From a virus, in the IMG/VR virus record IMGVR_UViG_3300046558_000133, positions 1 to 42,639 of that record: 42,639 nt of DNA; one strand, written 5' to 3'. Shown piece after piece: positions 1-7,332 of this stretch; position 1 is the first letter of the stretch, and the number at the start of each line of letters is the position of its first letter. The notes under the pieces were generated by a model. It did not search any database. It was given only the letters and a program-made list of their open reading frames with translations, and was not told the origin of the DNA. Both the position numbers and the translations under genes were made by a program.

Positions 1-1
1 T

Positions 2-67
2 AAGGATATGGAACGGATTTTTTCTGCGTGGTTAAAGAAACTTTCGGAACATGAAAAGTTTTTGTGA
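2..67 (+). CDS. C-terminal end of an upstream gene (partial)
   Basis: The open frame from the window edge ends in TGA at 65-67 and encodes a short lysine- and glutamate-rich tail (ending KKLSEHEKFL). The start lies outside the window. An internal ATG at 8 would give only 19 residues, so a truncated longer gene is more likely. No function can be assigned. Confidence 0.45.
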   Translation, partial: KDMERIFSAWLKKLSEHEKFL

Positions 68-76
68 GGTTAAAGC

Positions 77-105
77 TTGACTTCGTTTCGAGTCGGATGT
101 AAGAA
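77..105 (+). promoter_or_regulatory. Sigma70-like promoter
   Basis: TTGACT (77-82), 17-bp spacer, TAAGAA (100-105). The spacer ends in GGATG, which joins the -10 to form the TGTAAG motif seen in many promoters of this window. It would drive the gene starting at 167. Confidence 0.5.
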
Positions 106-166
106 TAAGTCTCTTCCAATGAATTGGAGGAGATTTGGTTTATCAGAAATTACTTGGAGGTTTTAG

Positions 167-547
167 ATGCGCAAGAAAATTTCATATGCTGACGCTTTGG
201 CCCATCTCGGTAGTAAGAATGACGTGCTTGTCGCTGGCGCAACGGGCGAGATTTTGCGTCAGTCGAAGACAATCGAAGTGAGTGACAAAGTTCTGGAACA
301 CTGCGCCGTCAAAGCGGTTCACGTCATGGATATGACGATGGAAGAAATGGGTAACTTGAGCGCTTGGTGCGACTGCCAAGCCTCTGATCTATGGGAAGGC
401 ATGTCTGTTCAAGAAATCCTCAACGTGTACCGCGTCTCGGCGGAATGGAATACTTGGGAAGATTGGGCCATGGAGGATCGAGACGCGGCTTATGATGCAT
501 GGGACGGCGCAGTGATCGATCCAGATAACAAGATGAGGAGGGATTAA
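167..547 (+). CDS. Hypothetical protein, 126 aa, acidic
   Basis: A GGAGG Shine-Dalgarno sits 7 nt before the ATG, so the start is well supported. The soluble, acidic protein is rich in tryptophan in its second half (SAWCDC, SAEWNTWEDW, YDAWDG). No signal peptide, membrane segment or known motif was recognised. It is followed after 3 bases by the next gene, so the two are probably cotranscribed from the promoter at 77-105. Function unknown. Confidence 0.75.
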   Translation: MRKKISYADALAHLGSKNDVLVAGATGEILRQSKTIEVSDKVLEHCAVKAVHVMDMTMEEMGNLSAWCDCQASDLWEGMSVQEILNVYRVSAEWNTWEDWAMEDRDAAYDAWDGAVIDPDNKMRRD

Positions 548-550
548 ATC

Positions 551-775
551 ATGGCGAGTTACAAAATTTGCACCACCCTAACAGGTGATTTTGTCGTGAT
601 GCGGCGGAAGGTCTTGATCTGGCGTATGGTAAAGAATTATAACGACACGCCGATTTATTTCGCGACTCGCGAATACGCCGAGGCGTGGATCGAAACGGAT
701 AAGATGCTGGCCCACGTTCCACGATCTGAGATGGAGGATAACGGGATAGTCTTTAAGGCCGATTCCTCAACATGA
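551..775 (+). CDS. Hypothetical protein, 74 aa
   Basis: The start is preceded by a strong purine-rich Shine-Dalgarno (GAGGAGGG) located in the end of the previous gene, implying coupled translation. The short basic/aromatic protein has no recognised domain. Its last 23 bases overlap, tail to tail, the 3' end of the leftward gene ending at 753, so the two operons converge without an obvious terminator. Confidence 0.7.
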   Translation: MASYKICTTLTGDFVVMRRKVLIWRMVKNYNDTPIYFATREYAEAWIETDKMLAHVPRSEMEDNGIVFKADSST

Positions 776-1337
776 TAATGTCTTGCTCCGTCCTCACAGC
801 TTCGATCCCCAATTCTTTTAAATCTTTAGGGATCGAAGTCTTTTTGAATCGCACTTCTCGTAGCTTGGCGTTATCTAGCTTGATGGCATAGGTCTTGTCG
901 CAGTGCAGGAACATGACGTTGTTTAATTCGGCATGCCTGAGATCGAGAATGTCAATGTCACAGTTGAGGAAGACAACATTGGTCAAGACGCAGCTGTGAA
1001 ACGCGACGTTATTCAATTTACAATTATTGAAAATGATGTGGTTGAATCGAACGTCGTGATACTTCTTCGACGTTAAGTCTTCTCCATCTGTCGTGACATA
1101 TTTAATCGTAGGGCTGAGAAGTTTGTCAATGTTCCACTTGGCATAGAATTTTGACAAACACTCGTAGACAGAATATAAGCCCTGTCCCGGAGCTAACGGC
1201 CTGAGATGACGCATCGTAACAACCTCATCGCAATCTTCGATATACGCGCCACGCTGTGTCACGTTGAACGGGATAACGACTTGAGATGTTTTAAGATACT
1301 CATTACCGCAGAGGACTTGATATTTTTGATTATTCAT
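753..1337 (-). CDS. Pentapeptide-repeat-like protein, 194 aa
   Basis: Residues about 95-170 show the every-fifth-residue Phe/Leu pattern of pentapeptide repeats (for example FNNCKLNNVAF, LTNVVFLNC, AELNNVMFLHC), which in known families builds a right-handed quadrilateral beta-helix. The N-terminal part is not recognised. The gene overlaps the upstream leftward zinc-finger gene by 8 bases, and that neighbour also ends in pentapeptide-like repeats, so the two may share a partner or derive from one another. Some pentapeptide proteins mimic DNA and bind gyrase; that role here is only a possibility. Confidence 0.75.
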   Translation of the reverse strand: MNNQKYQVLCGNEYLKTSQVVIPFNVTQRGAYIEDCDEVVTMRHLRPLAPGQGLYSVYECLSKFYAKWNIDKLLSPTIKYVTTDGEDLTSKKYHDVRFNHIIFNNCKLNNVAFHSCVLTNVVFLNCDIDILDLRHAELNNVMFLHCDKTYAIKLDNAKLREVRFKKTSIPKDLKELGIEAVRTEQDIIMLRNRP

Positions 1338-2250
1338 AGAAACTGATTCTCTTATTTTCTAACTTTTCGCGTTGAACTTTGAGCAACACGCTTCGCTTCA
1401 CCTTTGACTCAATAATACCGCTCAGGTCAAGCACCGTTTCAGACACGAGTGGAAATTTGGTAAATCTTACAAGTGCTCCTCTAAAGGTGTTATAGCCTTC
1501 AAAATCTGTATCAATTAATTCTACCCCGTCGAAGAAAGTTTTGTCGAAGCAGCAATTATTAATGACGCAGTTAATGAATTTTGCCTTGGTCAGGGACTTG
1601 CCGCTGAAATCGAAATTATTGAATTCGCACTCGATAAAAATTTCTCCATCCAACTCGTCATAGAGATGATCATCGGCATTGAATGTCATACGCTTATTGA
1701 CCCATTCCGCCATCCTGTCTTGTTTATTGAACATGACGCGGCAAGACGTGGAACAAAATTGGGCCGAGGAGCGAGCCGCGCCGTACTCTGTGCCGCAATA
1801 ATTGCAGAGGTGGTGAAAATTGACTGGTTTAACATCTTCCACAACGGGATAGTTTTTGACCCTTCTATGCTCTGTACCACATGCCTTGCTACAATAAATT
1901 TGCCTACCGTGATGTTTGACGAAGGAAGGGTTGTGGCACAATGGGTTGGGACAGGTCGCGTCACGCTCTTTCTCGGTCAGGCCGAAATTATTGAGATAGT
2001 GGTGTCGCTTCATATGTTCGTCGCAGCAATATAATTTGGGGCGGCCAAGTTTAACCTTGGCCGAAGTGACAATCTCTTGACAGCTTGGGAGTAGGCATGT
2101 AGGTTGAGCTATGAGGCGTGGTTTAAATCTCTTCCTCATCAGGCGCATGTGGCACGTCGTGCTACACGTCTCTTTACTAGCTTTCGTGGCGAGAAATTTC
2201 TTACCGCAATCCGGGGCTTGACATGTCAATTCGTACTTTAATCTGGTCAT
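1330..2250 (-). CDS. Multi-zinc-finger protein with C-terminal pentapeptide-like repeats, 306 aa
   Basis: The first two thirds carry four cysteine clusters typical of small treble-clef/C4 fingers: C-x4-C..C-x3-C at about residues 10-33, then CLLPSC..CC, CPNPLC..CSKAC and CNYC..CSTSC. Such fingers accompany phage homing endonucleases, but no nuclease motif is visible here. The C-terminal third (FIECEFNNFDFSG, AKFINCVINNCCF, VELIDTDF) is pentapeptide-like, as in the next gene. First gene of a leftward pair; promoter at 2285-2313. Probably nucleic-acid binding; function unknown. Confidence 0.8.
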   Translation of the reverse strand: MTRLKYELTCQAPDCGKKFLATKASKETCSTTCHMRLMRKRFKPRLIAQPTCLLPSCQEIVTSAKVKLGRPKLYCCDEHMKRHHYLNNFGLTEKERDATCPNPLCHNPSFVKHHGRQIYCSKACGTEHRRVKNYPVVEDVKPVNFHHLCNYCGTEYGAARSSAQFCSTSCRVMFNKQDRMAEWVNKRMTFNADDHLYDELDGEIFIECEFNNFDFSGKSLTKAKFINCVINNCCFDKTFFDGVELIDTDFEGYNTFRGALVRFTKFPLVSETVLDLSGIIESKVKRSVLLKVQREKLENKRISFYE

Positions 2251-2284
2251 CGTTATGGTTTACTCTACGTGAATCTAAGAGGCT

Positions 2285-2313
2285 GTTGTAGCACAAAAAT
2301 TCCGCCGTGTCAA
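2285..2313 (-). promoter_or_regulatory. Sigma70-like promoter (leftward)
   Basis: On the minus strand: TTGACA (2313-2308), 17-bp spacer, TACAAC (2290-2285). It lies 35 bp upstream of the leftward zinc-finger gene and would drive both pentapeptide-like genes. Confidence 0.6.
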
Positions 2314-2950
2314 GTCTTATTTACGAGATAATAGCCAAAAATGGGCAAATAGAATTCTATATGTTTTGTTTGAATTTACTCGATGTTAAGATACTATTGT
2401 GTAGTGATTTCAATGTGTTAGTTTTTTAATGGTCGTGTCAATGTGGAGTATATCGTGAAGCAGCGAAACAGGGCTGTGAAAATTCCTTACATTGTTTTTA
2501 CCTTATTTTCCTTGTCTTTTCACCAATCTAGCTAACTTGAGACTCTCTTATTTTTATTATTCTATTGATTTTATTATATAATATACTTTTAAGATCGAGT
2601 AAACACAAACGATTTTTCTATAACTTTTGGTAGTTAATTTTAGAAAAACGAAGCAGGCCTTTCCTCAAGGTTTAAGGTACTGGACCAAGGGGTCTTCATC
2701 ACGTCCAACACAGCGAGAAAATGTCGCGAGTCTGTTGTACGGAGTGTGTTCGGTACGACCTGTAATGCTTACCGGTTCGATCCACGTAACGTTCAACAGT
2801 CATGGATCGCGGTACTTCCCTGAAGAAAGTCAAATGTCCAATGTCGCGGTTCTCCCCTGTCAAGGGGGGGGGGGGTTGCATCGGGAAATGATTTAGGTTA
2901 TAACAGCGGGAGATAAAGTGAGTCACTTAGATTTAAGGGGAGCCGGTTTA
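2314..2950. other. Non-coding region with structured GC-richer core and G12 tract
   Basis: No convincing gene. Positions 2314-2620 are AT-rich. From about 2630 to 2880 the composition changes and stable folds appear: TACCG (2770-2774) and CGATCCA (2778-2784) pair with TGGATCG (2803-2809) and CGGTA (2810-2814), a 12-bp stem with one 3-nt bulge. CCCCTGTCAAGGGG ends in a run of 12 G (2864-2875). The 19 bases CCCCTTGACAGGGGAGAAC (minus strand, from about 2866) recur exactly at the promoter at 18127-18145. It could encode a small RNA or be a regulatory/packaging region. Confidence 0.4.
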
Positions 2951-3301
2951 ATGACTATGAAGCAGGAAGAAGTTGTGGCAGGGGCTTATGTTCGTTGGGT
3001 CGCGGATCGCTACATGGGTGGATGGGATATCCATGGTAGGATTGTGAAGGTGTTTGTGGATGACGAGTACAACGGCCATCATAAGGTGACTGTGCTAGGT
3101 TTCGATGATATGAAGGAAAACACCGTAGCTATGCCTACTATCATGAATGAGTGCACCATAGCTACCGAGGTCGAGGCCCGCCATTATTTTCAGAAGAAAA
3201 TTCTGGTCAAGCGCGAAGCTTATCTCGATGCTCAGCTGAAGGTAGACGAATTGCTGAATCAGATTAGGGTCATGGAAACTGAATGGAGCAAAATGGTATG
3301 A
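2951..3301 (+). CDS. Hypothetical protein, 116 aa
   Basis: I chose the ATG at 2951 because AAGGGGAG lies 8 nt upstream; the frame is open back to a GTG at 2918. The N-terminal half (YVRWVADRYMGGWDIHGRIVKVF) resembles a small SH3/KOW-like barrel, the C-terminal half is helical and probably coiled coil (LKVDELLNQIRVMETEW). Its stop overlaps the start of the HTH gene (ATGA), so the two are translationally coupled. Function unknown. Confidence 0.7.
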   Translation: MTMKQEEVVAGAYVRWVADRYMGGWDIHGRIVKVFVDDEYNGHHKVTVLGFDDMKENTVAMPTIMNECTIATEVEARHYFQKKILVKREAYLDAQLKVDELLNQIRVMETEWSKMV

Positions 3302-3843
3302 ACGCGCCACGAAAGATATCCCGCAATGAAGTTATCCGCCGCTTCAAGGCTGGCGAAAAGGTGACTGACATTGCTAGGTCTTTCAACGTTTCAAAGCAGA
3401 ACATTTCTCAGCTTATCTCAAAATATAAGAATATGGATGATCCTGATTCCTACAAGGCGGAACGTAAGGAACGTACCAGAAAAGTGACTGGTACGACGGA
3501 GCCAATTAAAAAGGCTGTCATTCTCAAACTTGCCGCTGAAGGTAAATCCCCGGCAGAGATTATTGCTGAGACAGGTTATAGAGAATCTTATGTTCGCCTC
3601 ATCTTGACACAGCAAGGAAATCTAAAACCTTATGCTGATACAAAATTGAAACTCATTCTCAAATTAGTGGCTGAAGGTAAATCCCCGGCTCAGATTATGT
3701 TTGAAGCAGGGATTAAATTAGAGTATCTTCGTGTCGTATATAGAAAGAACAAGTTGCCGAGATGGGACGAATCAAGGTATGTGTGGATCGATGAATATGA
3801 AACGCTGGTGGCAGCTGCTAAAAAGAAAAGGAAAAAGAAGTGA
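3298..3843 (+). CDS. Protein with three helix-turn-helix repeats, about 181 aa
   Basis: The N-terminal segment (ISRNEVIRRFKAGEKVTDIA, then NVSKQNISQLI) is a clear resolvase/sigma-region-4-like HTH. Two further similar units follow (LAAEGKSPAEIIAETGYRES and LVAEGKSPAQIMFEAGIKLE). Their DNA is also alike (both contain GCTGAAGGTAAATCCCCGGC), pointing to recent internal duplication. The C-terminus is very lysine-rich. Start at 3298 (ATGA overlap, GGAG upstream); ATG 3283 is an in-frame alternative. Probably a DNA-binding regulator; target unknown. Confidence 0.75.
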   Translation: MNAPRKISRNEVIRRFKAGEKVTDIARSFNVSKQNISQLISKYKNMDDPDSYKAERKERTRKVTGTTEPIKKAVILKLAAEGKSPAEIIAETGYRESYVRLILTQQGNLKPYADTKLKLILKLVAEGKSPAQIMFEAGIKLEYLRVVYRKNKLPRWDESRYVWIDEYETLVAAAKKKRKKK

Positions 3844-3950
3844 TGTTTAAAATTTTTATTATCATTGTGGTTCTAGTAGGTGCTACGGTTTACATCGGCA
3901 GCACTTATTATGCGGAAGAAATTGGTAACTACGTTTGGAATGATCGTTAA
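3843..3950 (+). CDS. Small membrane protein, 35 aa
   Basis: ATG overlaps the stop of the HTH gene (TGATG). The peptide is one hydrophobic helix (KIFIIIVVLVGATVYIG) followed by a short polar tail. The compact overlap with both neighbours' operon supports a real gene. Likely an inner-membrane peptide; function unknown. Confidence 0.55.
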   Translation: MFKIFIIIVVLVGATVYIGSTYYAEEIGNYVWNDR

Positions 3951-3978
3951 CACCTCAACAATTTAAAGGAGACATGAA

Positions 3979-4158
3979 ATGTACGTTCTATTAGTTATTA
4001 TCGCTAGCATGACTGGCGAACCTCCCAAGCTCCACACCTACACCACTGACACGTTGGATCAGTGCCAACGCCAAGAAAATAATATAAAAAGAAATTACGA
4101 CAATCCAGCCGCAGTCATTATTCAAATGGACTGCTATGTCAAGGGAGAAACATATTGA
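3979..4158 (+). CDS. Small exported or membrane-tethered protein with two cysteines, 59 aa
   Basis: AAAGGAG lies 8 nt before the ATG. A hydrophobic N-terminus (MYVLLVIIAS) precedes a polar domain with two cysteines (C29, C52), which could form a disulphide in the periplasm. The same layout appears in the overlapping downstream gene and in the gene at 30561, suggesting a small family. Confidence 0.6.
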   Translation: MYVLLVIIASMTGEPPKLHTYTTDTLDQCQRQENNIKRNYDNPAAVIIQMDCYVKGETY

Positions 4159-4340
4159 TAGTTTACCTCACCCTCATTTGGCTCGTCAATGGTCAGATCG
4201 ATCCACATCACGACGCCTCTCTGTCTCAGTTCGCAACCATGTCAGAGTGCTTGGATTTCGCTGAAGGCTATGCCCGAGATAATAACAAAACCATCGGCGT
4301 CGATCTAGATTATATTTGCGAAGAATACAAACCGAAATAA
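4155..4340 (+). CDS. Small exported or membrane-tethered protein with two cysteines, 61 aa
   Basis: The start is a TTG that overlaps the previous stop (TTGA), implying coupled translation. Hydrophobic N-terminus (IVYLTLIWLV), then a polar domain with cysteines in SECLDFAEGYARDN and LDYICEEYK. Same architecture as the upstream gene and the gene at 30561. Probably periplasmic; role unknown. Confidence 0.65.
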   Translation: MIVYLTLIWLVNGQIDPHHDASLSQFATMSECLDFAEGYARDNNKTIGVDLDYICEEYKPK

Positions 4341-4369
4341 TTATCTTTTGGATCAGCAAAACAAAAAGC

Positions 4370-4398
4370 TTGACAAATGAAAAAAGCTGTGTTATTAT
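4370..4398 (+). promoter_or_regulatory. Strong sigma70-like promoter
   Basis: TTGACA (4370-4375), 17-bp spacer, TATTAT (4393-4398). This near-consensus promoter probably drives the coiled-coil to terminase operon. Confidence 0.7.
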
Positions 4399-4486
4399 GG
4401 TCTTTAAATTATGAAGTATGCACTTAAAAATCTCGTCCATCTAAGTGATGCGGCGGTCCCGAACAGTCGGTGTGATGGAACAAAGT

Positions 4487-4717
4487 ATGAACGATAAAGT
4501 TGGAAATAGTAATTTAGAATTAGAATTAGAAACTTTACGCGAGAAAGTTAGAGACTTAGTAATTGAGAACGTTGAACTACGTCACCAAGTAAATAGTATG
4601 CATGCAAGTATTGAAATAGATCAACTTAGAATTAGAGAACTAAAAGAAGAAATTAGTAAACAAGACAATATTTTAGATCGATATCATCGCGATATGTTCG
4701 AAATAATGAAAGTATAA
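4487..4717 (+). CDS. Coiled-coil protein, about 76 aa
   Basis: Heptad-like leucines run through most of the chain (LELELETLREKVRDLVIENV, LRIRELKEEISKQ), predicting a long coiled coil. The start is uncertain: ATGs at 4448, 4475 and 4487 and a GTG at 4445 share the frame; 4487 has the best upstream purine stretch (GGAAC). An alternative 28-codon frame starting at ATG 4410 ends across this start and could act as a leader peptide. First of three consecutive coiled-coil genes. Confidence 0.6.
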   Translation: MNDKVGNSNLELELETLREKVRDLVIENVELRHQVNSMHASIEIDQLRIRELKEEISKQDNILDRYHRDMFEIMKV

Positions 4718-4720
4718 GTA

Positions 4721-5116
4721 ATGAGCAAGGAACTAGCAAACTATTTAAACAAGCAAATCATTGAATTAGTAAGTGATCTTAAAGAATATGAAGATGCACA
4801 CTTGAAACTATTAAATCGAATTAGTGAACTAGAAGACCAGCAAAAGACTGAACGTGCAAAATTACTAAACGAGCATTATAGAGATAAAGAAAAATTATAT
4901 TCTAAACTTTTACATTATGAAGATAGAGATAAAATTATTAACGGTATGATGGATTTGGTTTACCAAGCCATCGCATCTAGTAAGTTTGAATGGATCGTAA
5001 CTGAGACAGGCATGTCATTACAACAGCCATCCAGCGATCTTTGGTCCGACGAATTGCTTAACAAGATCGATGACCTTTTCGAGCCTTACACCAATGGATA
5101 CAGGAACTACAATTGA
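4721..5116 (+). CDS. Coiled-coil protein, 131 aa
   Basis: Residues about 5-70 are heptad-rich (NKQIIELVSDLKEYEDAHLK, LNRISELEDQQ). The C-terminal half is a compact acidic segment (SKFEWIVTETG, LLNKIDDLFEPYT). It starts 3 bases after the previous gene and its stop overlaps the next start, so it belongs to the same operon. Possibly a structural or scaffold-like protein; no family recognised. Confidence 0.7.
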   Translation: MSKELANYLNKQIIELVSDLKEYEDAHLKLLNRISELEDQQKTERAKLLNEHYRDKEKLYSKLLHYEDRDKIINGMMDLVYQAIASSKFEWIVTETGMSLQQPSSDLWSDELLNKIDDLFEPYTNGYRNYN

Positions 5117-5289
5117 ACTACCAAGAAGAAATTGAAAATTTAGAAAATAAAATTCGGGTGGATCAAAAAAATCTCCTCACGCTGAAACAGTGCGTCGAAG
5201 AGCTTTACCTAAAAGTTGAATTTTTAGAAAAATCAATTTCTGATCTAGCGGCTAAGAAGAATAAAAGAGTTAAGAATAATGGCGGCTAA
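5113..5289 (+). CDS. Small coiled-coil protein, 58 aa
   Basis: A TTG start overlaps the previous stop (TTGA); no ATG is available. The peptide is almost entirely helical (IENLENKIRV, LYLKVEFLEKSISDL) with a basic tail, and its end overlaps the start of the next gene by 11 bases. The double overlap and matching coiled-coil character support it as a real gene. Confidence 0.5.
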   Translation: MNYQEEIENLENKIRVDQKNLLTLKQCVEELYLKVEFLEKSISDLAAKKNKRVKNNGG

Positions 5290-5980
5290 GAAAATCATCC
5301 GAGACATGGATAAGTATTTCGATCTGTATCCCGGATTAGACAAAAAGTACGTGAAGCAAATATTCAAGTACGATGAAGATACTGGCAGAATTTATCGCCT
5401 CTACCGAGACACGTGGAAAGTAACGAAACGTGTCAACATGCATTATGCAGGGCGATATGTCTGTCACGTCAAGAAAGTTCTGGTAGAGATACCTCACATT
5501 GCTTGGCTCTTGCTCCACGGAGATTGGCCCAAGGAACCTATTGTTGCGGTAGACGGCGATTTGTACAACACGCATCGCGACAACCTAGTCCTACTTTCCT
5601 CTGTCAAAAAGGAATTGGGTAACTACCTGATCAAGCCTTATACCGCTGGCACGTTCCAAGTCAAGGTTTGGCATCACCCATATTTCTATCGCGGCTCTAC
5701 GTTCAAGCATCATCTCACGGCTGAGAAGTGGGCCAAGGAACAGTTAAGGCTTTATAATCTATATGCCAACGTGACAGAAGCTTCTGCCGACACAGGTTTG
5801 GATGAAATTAAAGAGACACCTGTACTTGGCGTATATTATCACAAGCCACGTAATCTGTACATGGTCAAAGTTAGACTAAATGGTACTTTCAACCATTATT
5901 CATATGAAAAAAATATTGAAGACGCCATTGAGGCTCAACTCAGAGGCCAAAAAGAAGTAGATGAAATATGGCAGGAATAA
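5279..5980 (+). CDS. HNH/AP2-like DNA-binding protein, 233 aa
   Basis: Residues about 60-115 match the HNH homing-endonuclease pattern (PHIAWLLLHGDWP, then VAVDGDLYNTHRDNLVLLS), but the usual histidine in the 'IDHxNGD' stretch is replaced (VAVDGD), so catalysis may be lost. The C-terminal part (LGVYYHKPRNLYMVKVRLNG) resembles the AP2/ERF-type DNA-binding domain often fused to phage HNH enzymes. It sits between the coiled-coil genes and the resolvase. Either a degenerate homing endonuclease or one domesticated as a DNA-binding protein. Confidence 0.65.
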   Translation: MAAKKIIRDMDKYFDLYPGLDKKYVKQIFKYDEDTGRIYRLYRDTWKVTKRVNMHYAGRYVCHVKKVLVEIPHIAWLLLHGDWPKEPIVAVDGDLYNTHRDNLVLLSSVKKELGNYLIKPYTAGTFQVKVWHHPYFYRGSTFKHHLTAEKWAKEQLRLYNLYANVTEASADTGLDEIKETPVLGVYYHKPRNLYMVKVRLNGTFNHYSYEKNIEDAIEAQLRGQKEVDEIWQE

Positions 5981-6492
5981 TCATTGGCGCTGACCCCGGT
6001 AGCAAAGGCGCATTCACCAAGCTTGATCCAGTGGCACACACTATCGAGCTATTTGATATGCCTACGTTCACGATCAAGCCGGGAGCTAAGGCCAAAACCG
6101 TTATCGACCATGTCGGTATTGGTGATATCCTAGATGATGATAGAATCATTCATCTTTATATTGAGGAAGTAAATGCTCGCCCCGGTGAAGGCGTCGTAAG
6201 TAGCTTCACCTTTGGTAGAAACTTTGGCACGATCCTAGGTGTCTGCGGCGGACTTAAGGTTCCTGTTTCTCAGGTAAGGCCTGCGGTCTGGAAAGCACAA
6301 CTCAAAGTACCTGCTGAAAAAGATGCTGCTCGCTATCGAGCTAATCAGTATTTTCCTAAATGCTCGACGGCTTGGAAAAGGAAAATGGATGACGGTAGAG
6401 CCGAATCCGCGCTCATCGCTTTTTACGGCATGTGCGCCATGGGATACAAGATCGAAAAGCCCTTTACTCTGATTGGCGAGCTATCTGAATAA
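5968..6492 (+). CDS. RuvC-like Holliday-junction resolvase
   Basis: RNase-H-fold features of RuvC-type resolvases are visible: D9 in IIGADPGSKGA, E66/E67 in YIEEVNA, and the C-terminal acidic pair and glutamate in DDGRAESALIA (D141, D142, E146). The length of 174 aa is right for the family. Such enzymes debranch replicating phage DNA before packaging, which fits the position just upstream of the terminase genes. It overlaps the previous gene by 13 bases and ends on the next start. The family is convincing; in vivo role is inferred. Confidence 0.88.
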   Translation: MAGIIIGADPGSKGAFTKLDPVAHTIELFDMPTFTIKPGAKAKTVIDHVGIGDILDDDRIIHLYIEEVNARPGEGVVSSFTFGRNFGTILGVCGGLKVPVSQVRPAVWKAQLKVPAEKDAARYRANQYFPKCSTAWKRKMDDGRAESALIAFYGMCAMGYKIEKPFTLIGELSE

Positions 6493-6761
6493 TGTACATC
6501 TATGATCTAACCGTATTTCCTAGGGAACACCATACCAAACTAAAAGATATGGTACATGACGCGGCAGAAGCTTGTCGTATGCATGACGAGGCATATCAAG
6601 AACTACTCAGTTTTCACGTAATGCATCCAGAACTAAGTAAAAATATGGATGACCAAACCTTCAAAGTAGTTGAACTATATCGCGCTATACTTGATTGCGT
6701 GAACGCTTACAGCAATTACCTAGTAGCAAACGATTTGATTAAGTATCTCAAACATGGCTAG
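6492..6761 (+). CDS. Hypothetical protein, 89 aa
   Basis: All-helical, histidine- and acidic-rich protein (HTKLKDMVHDAAEACRMHDE, VVELYRAILDCVNAYSNYLV). Start and stop both overlap neighbours, placing it firmly in the resolvase-terminase operon. No known motif. Confidence 0.7.
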   Translation: MYIYDLTVFPREHHTKLKDMVHDAAEACRMHDEAYQELLSFHVMHPELSKNMDDQTFKVVELYRAILDCVNAYSNYLVANDLIKYLKHG

Positions 6762-7332
6762 ACTTTCATCCGACAAAAGAGAAAAGTTCGCTAACTACTT
6801 GGTGAATGGTTATACTCAAATCGCGGCTTACAAAGAAGCAGGTTTTACTTGCAAGAACACCACAGCTGCTGCTAATGCTTCGAAGCTTGCCAGCACTCCC
6901 GAAGTCGCGGCAAGAATTCAAGAATTAAAAATGAAAACTGCGGAAAAAGAAATGCTATCCGTCGCACCTCCTCTCCCGCTGCGTAAAACAGACCACGAAG
7001 AAATTGATCTGGACTGGATCAATAAAGAATACGTCAGACTTTTGAACAAGGCTATCGAGATTGACGATCTGAAGAATGGAGCAATCATTCTCAGAGACAT
7101 GGCAGAGCTTAACCGCGTAGGTCGTGAACCAGCACATAATAATAACAACAATAAGATGCTACCATCAAATGACAAACTACCTCAGTTGGAACGACAGATT
7201 AATATACAGGTCATCAATAAAGAATCTTCGCACGATGGAAGAAGCTCTCCAAGACCATTTGCGATTGAAATCCCCGATTCCGACACACTTGTCATCAGCA
7301 ATAGTGAACCTGACGAAGACAGCAGTTCCTGA
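6754..7332 (+). CDS. terS: Terminase small subunit (TerS)
   Basis: The N-terminus has the classic terminase small subunit HTH (KREKFANYLVNGYTQIAAYK, then EAGF and NASKLASTPEVAARIQ), the domain that binds phage packaging sites. The remainder is helical and probably drives oligomerisation. The large subunit follows, and its likely start lies inside the last 98 bases of this gene. 192 aa is typical of the family. Confidence 0.88.
   Translation: MARLSSDKREKFANYLVNGYTQIAAYKEAGFTCKNTTAAANASKLASTPEVAARIQELKMKTAEKEMLSVAPPLPLRKTDHEEIDLDWINKEYVRLLNKAIEIDDLKNGAIILRDMAELNRVGREPAHNNNNNKMLPSNDKLPQLERQINIQVINKESSHDGRSSPRPFAIEIPDSDTLVISNSEPDEDSSS

Noticed and set aside
1666-2034. 122-aa plus-strand frame
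   Set aside because: Antisense to the zinc-finger gene, whose spaced cysteine clusters are clearly the coding signal.
2770-2814. Possible tRNA T-arm (GGTTCGATCC)
   Set aside because: The flanking bases do not pair as a 5-bp T stem; they instead belong to a 12-bp hairpin, and no cloverleaf can be drawn.
2627-2896. 89-aa open frame in the 2.3-2.95 kb gap
   Set aside because: No ribosome-binding site, unusual composition and it ends in the G-run; the region folds like RNA instead.
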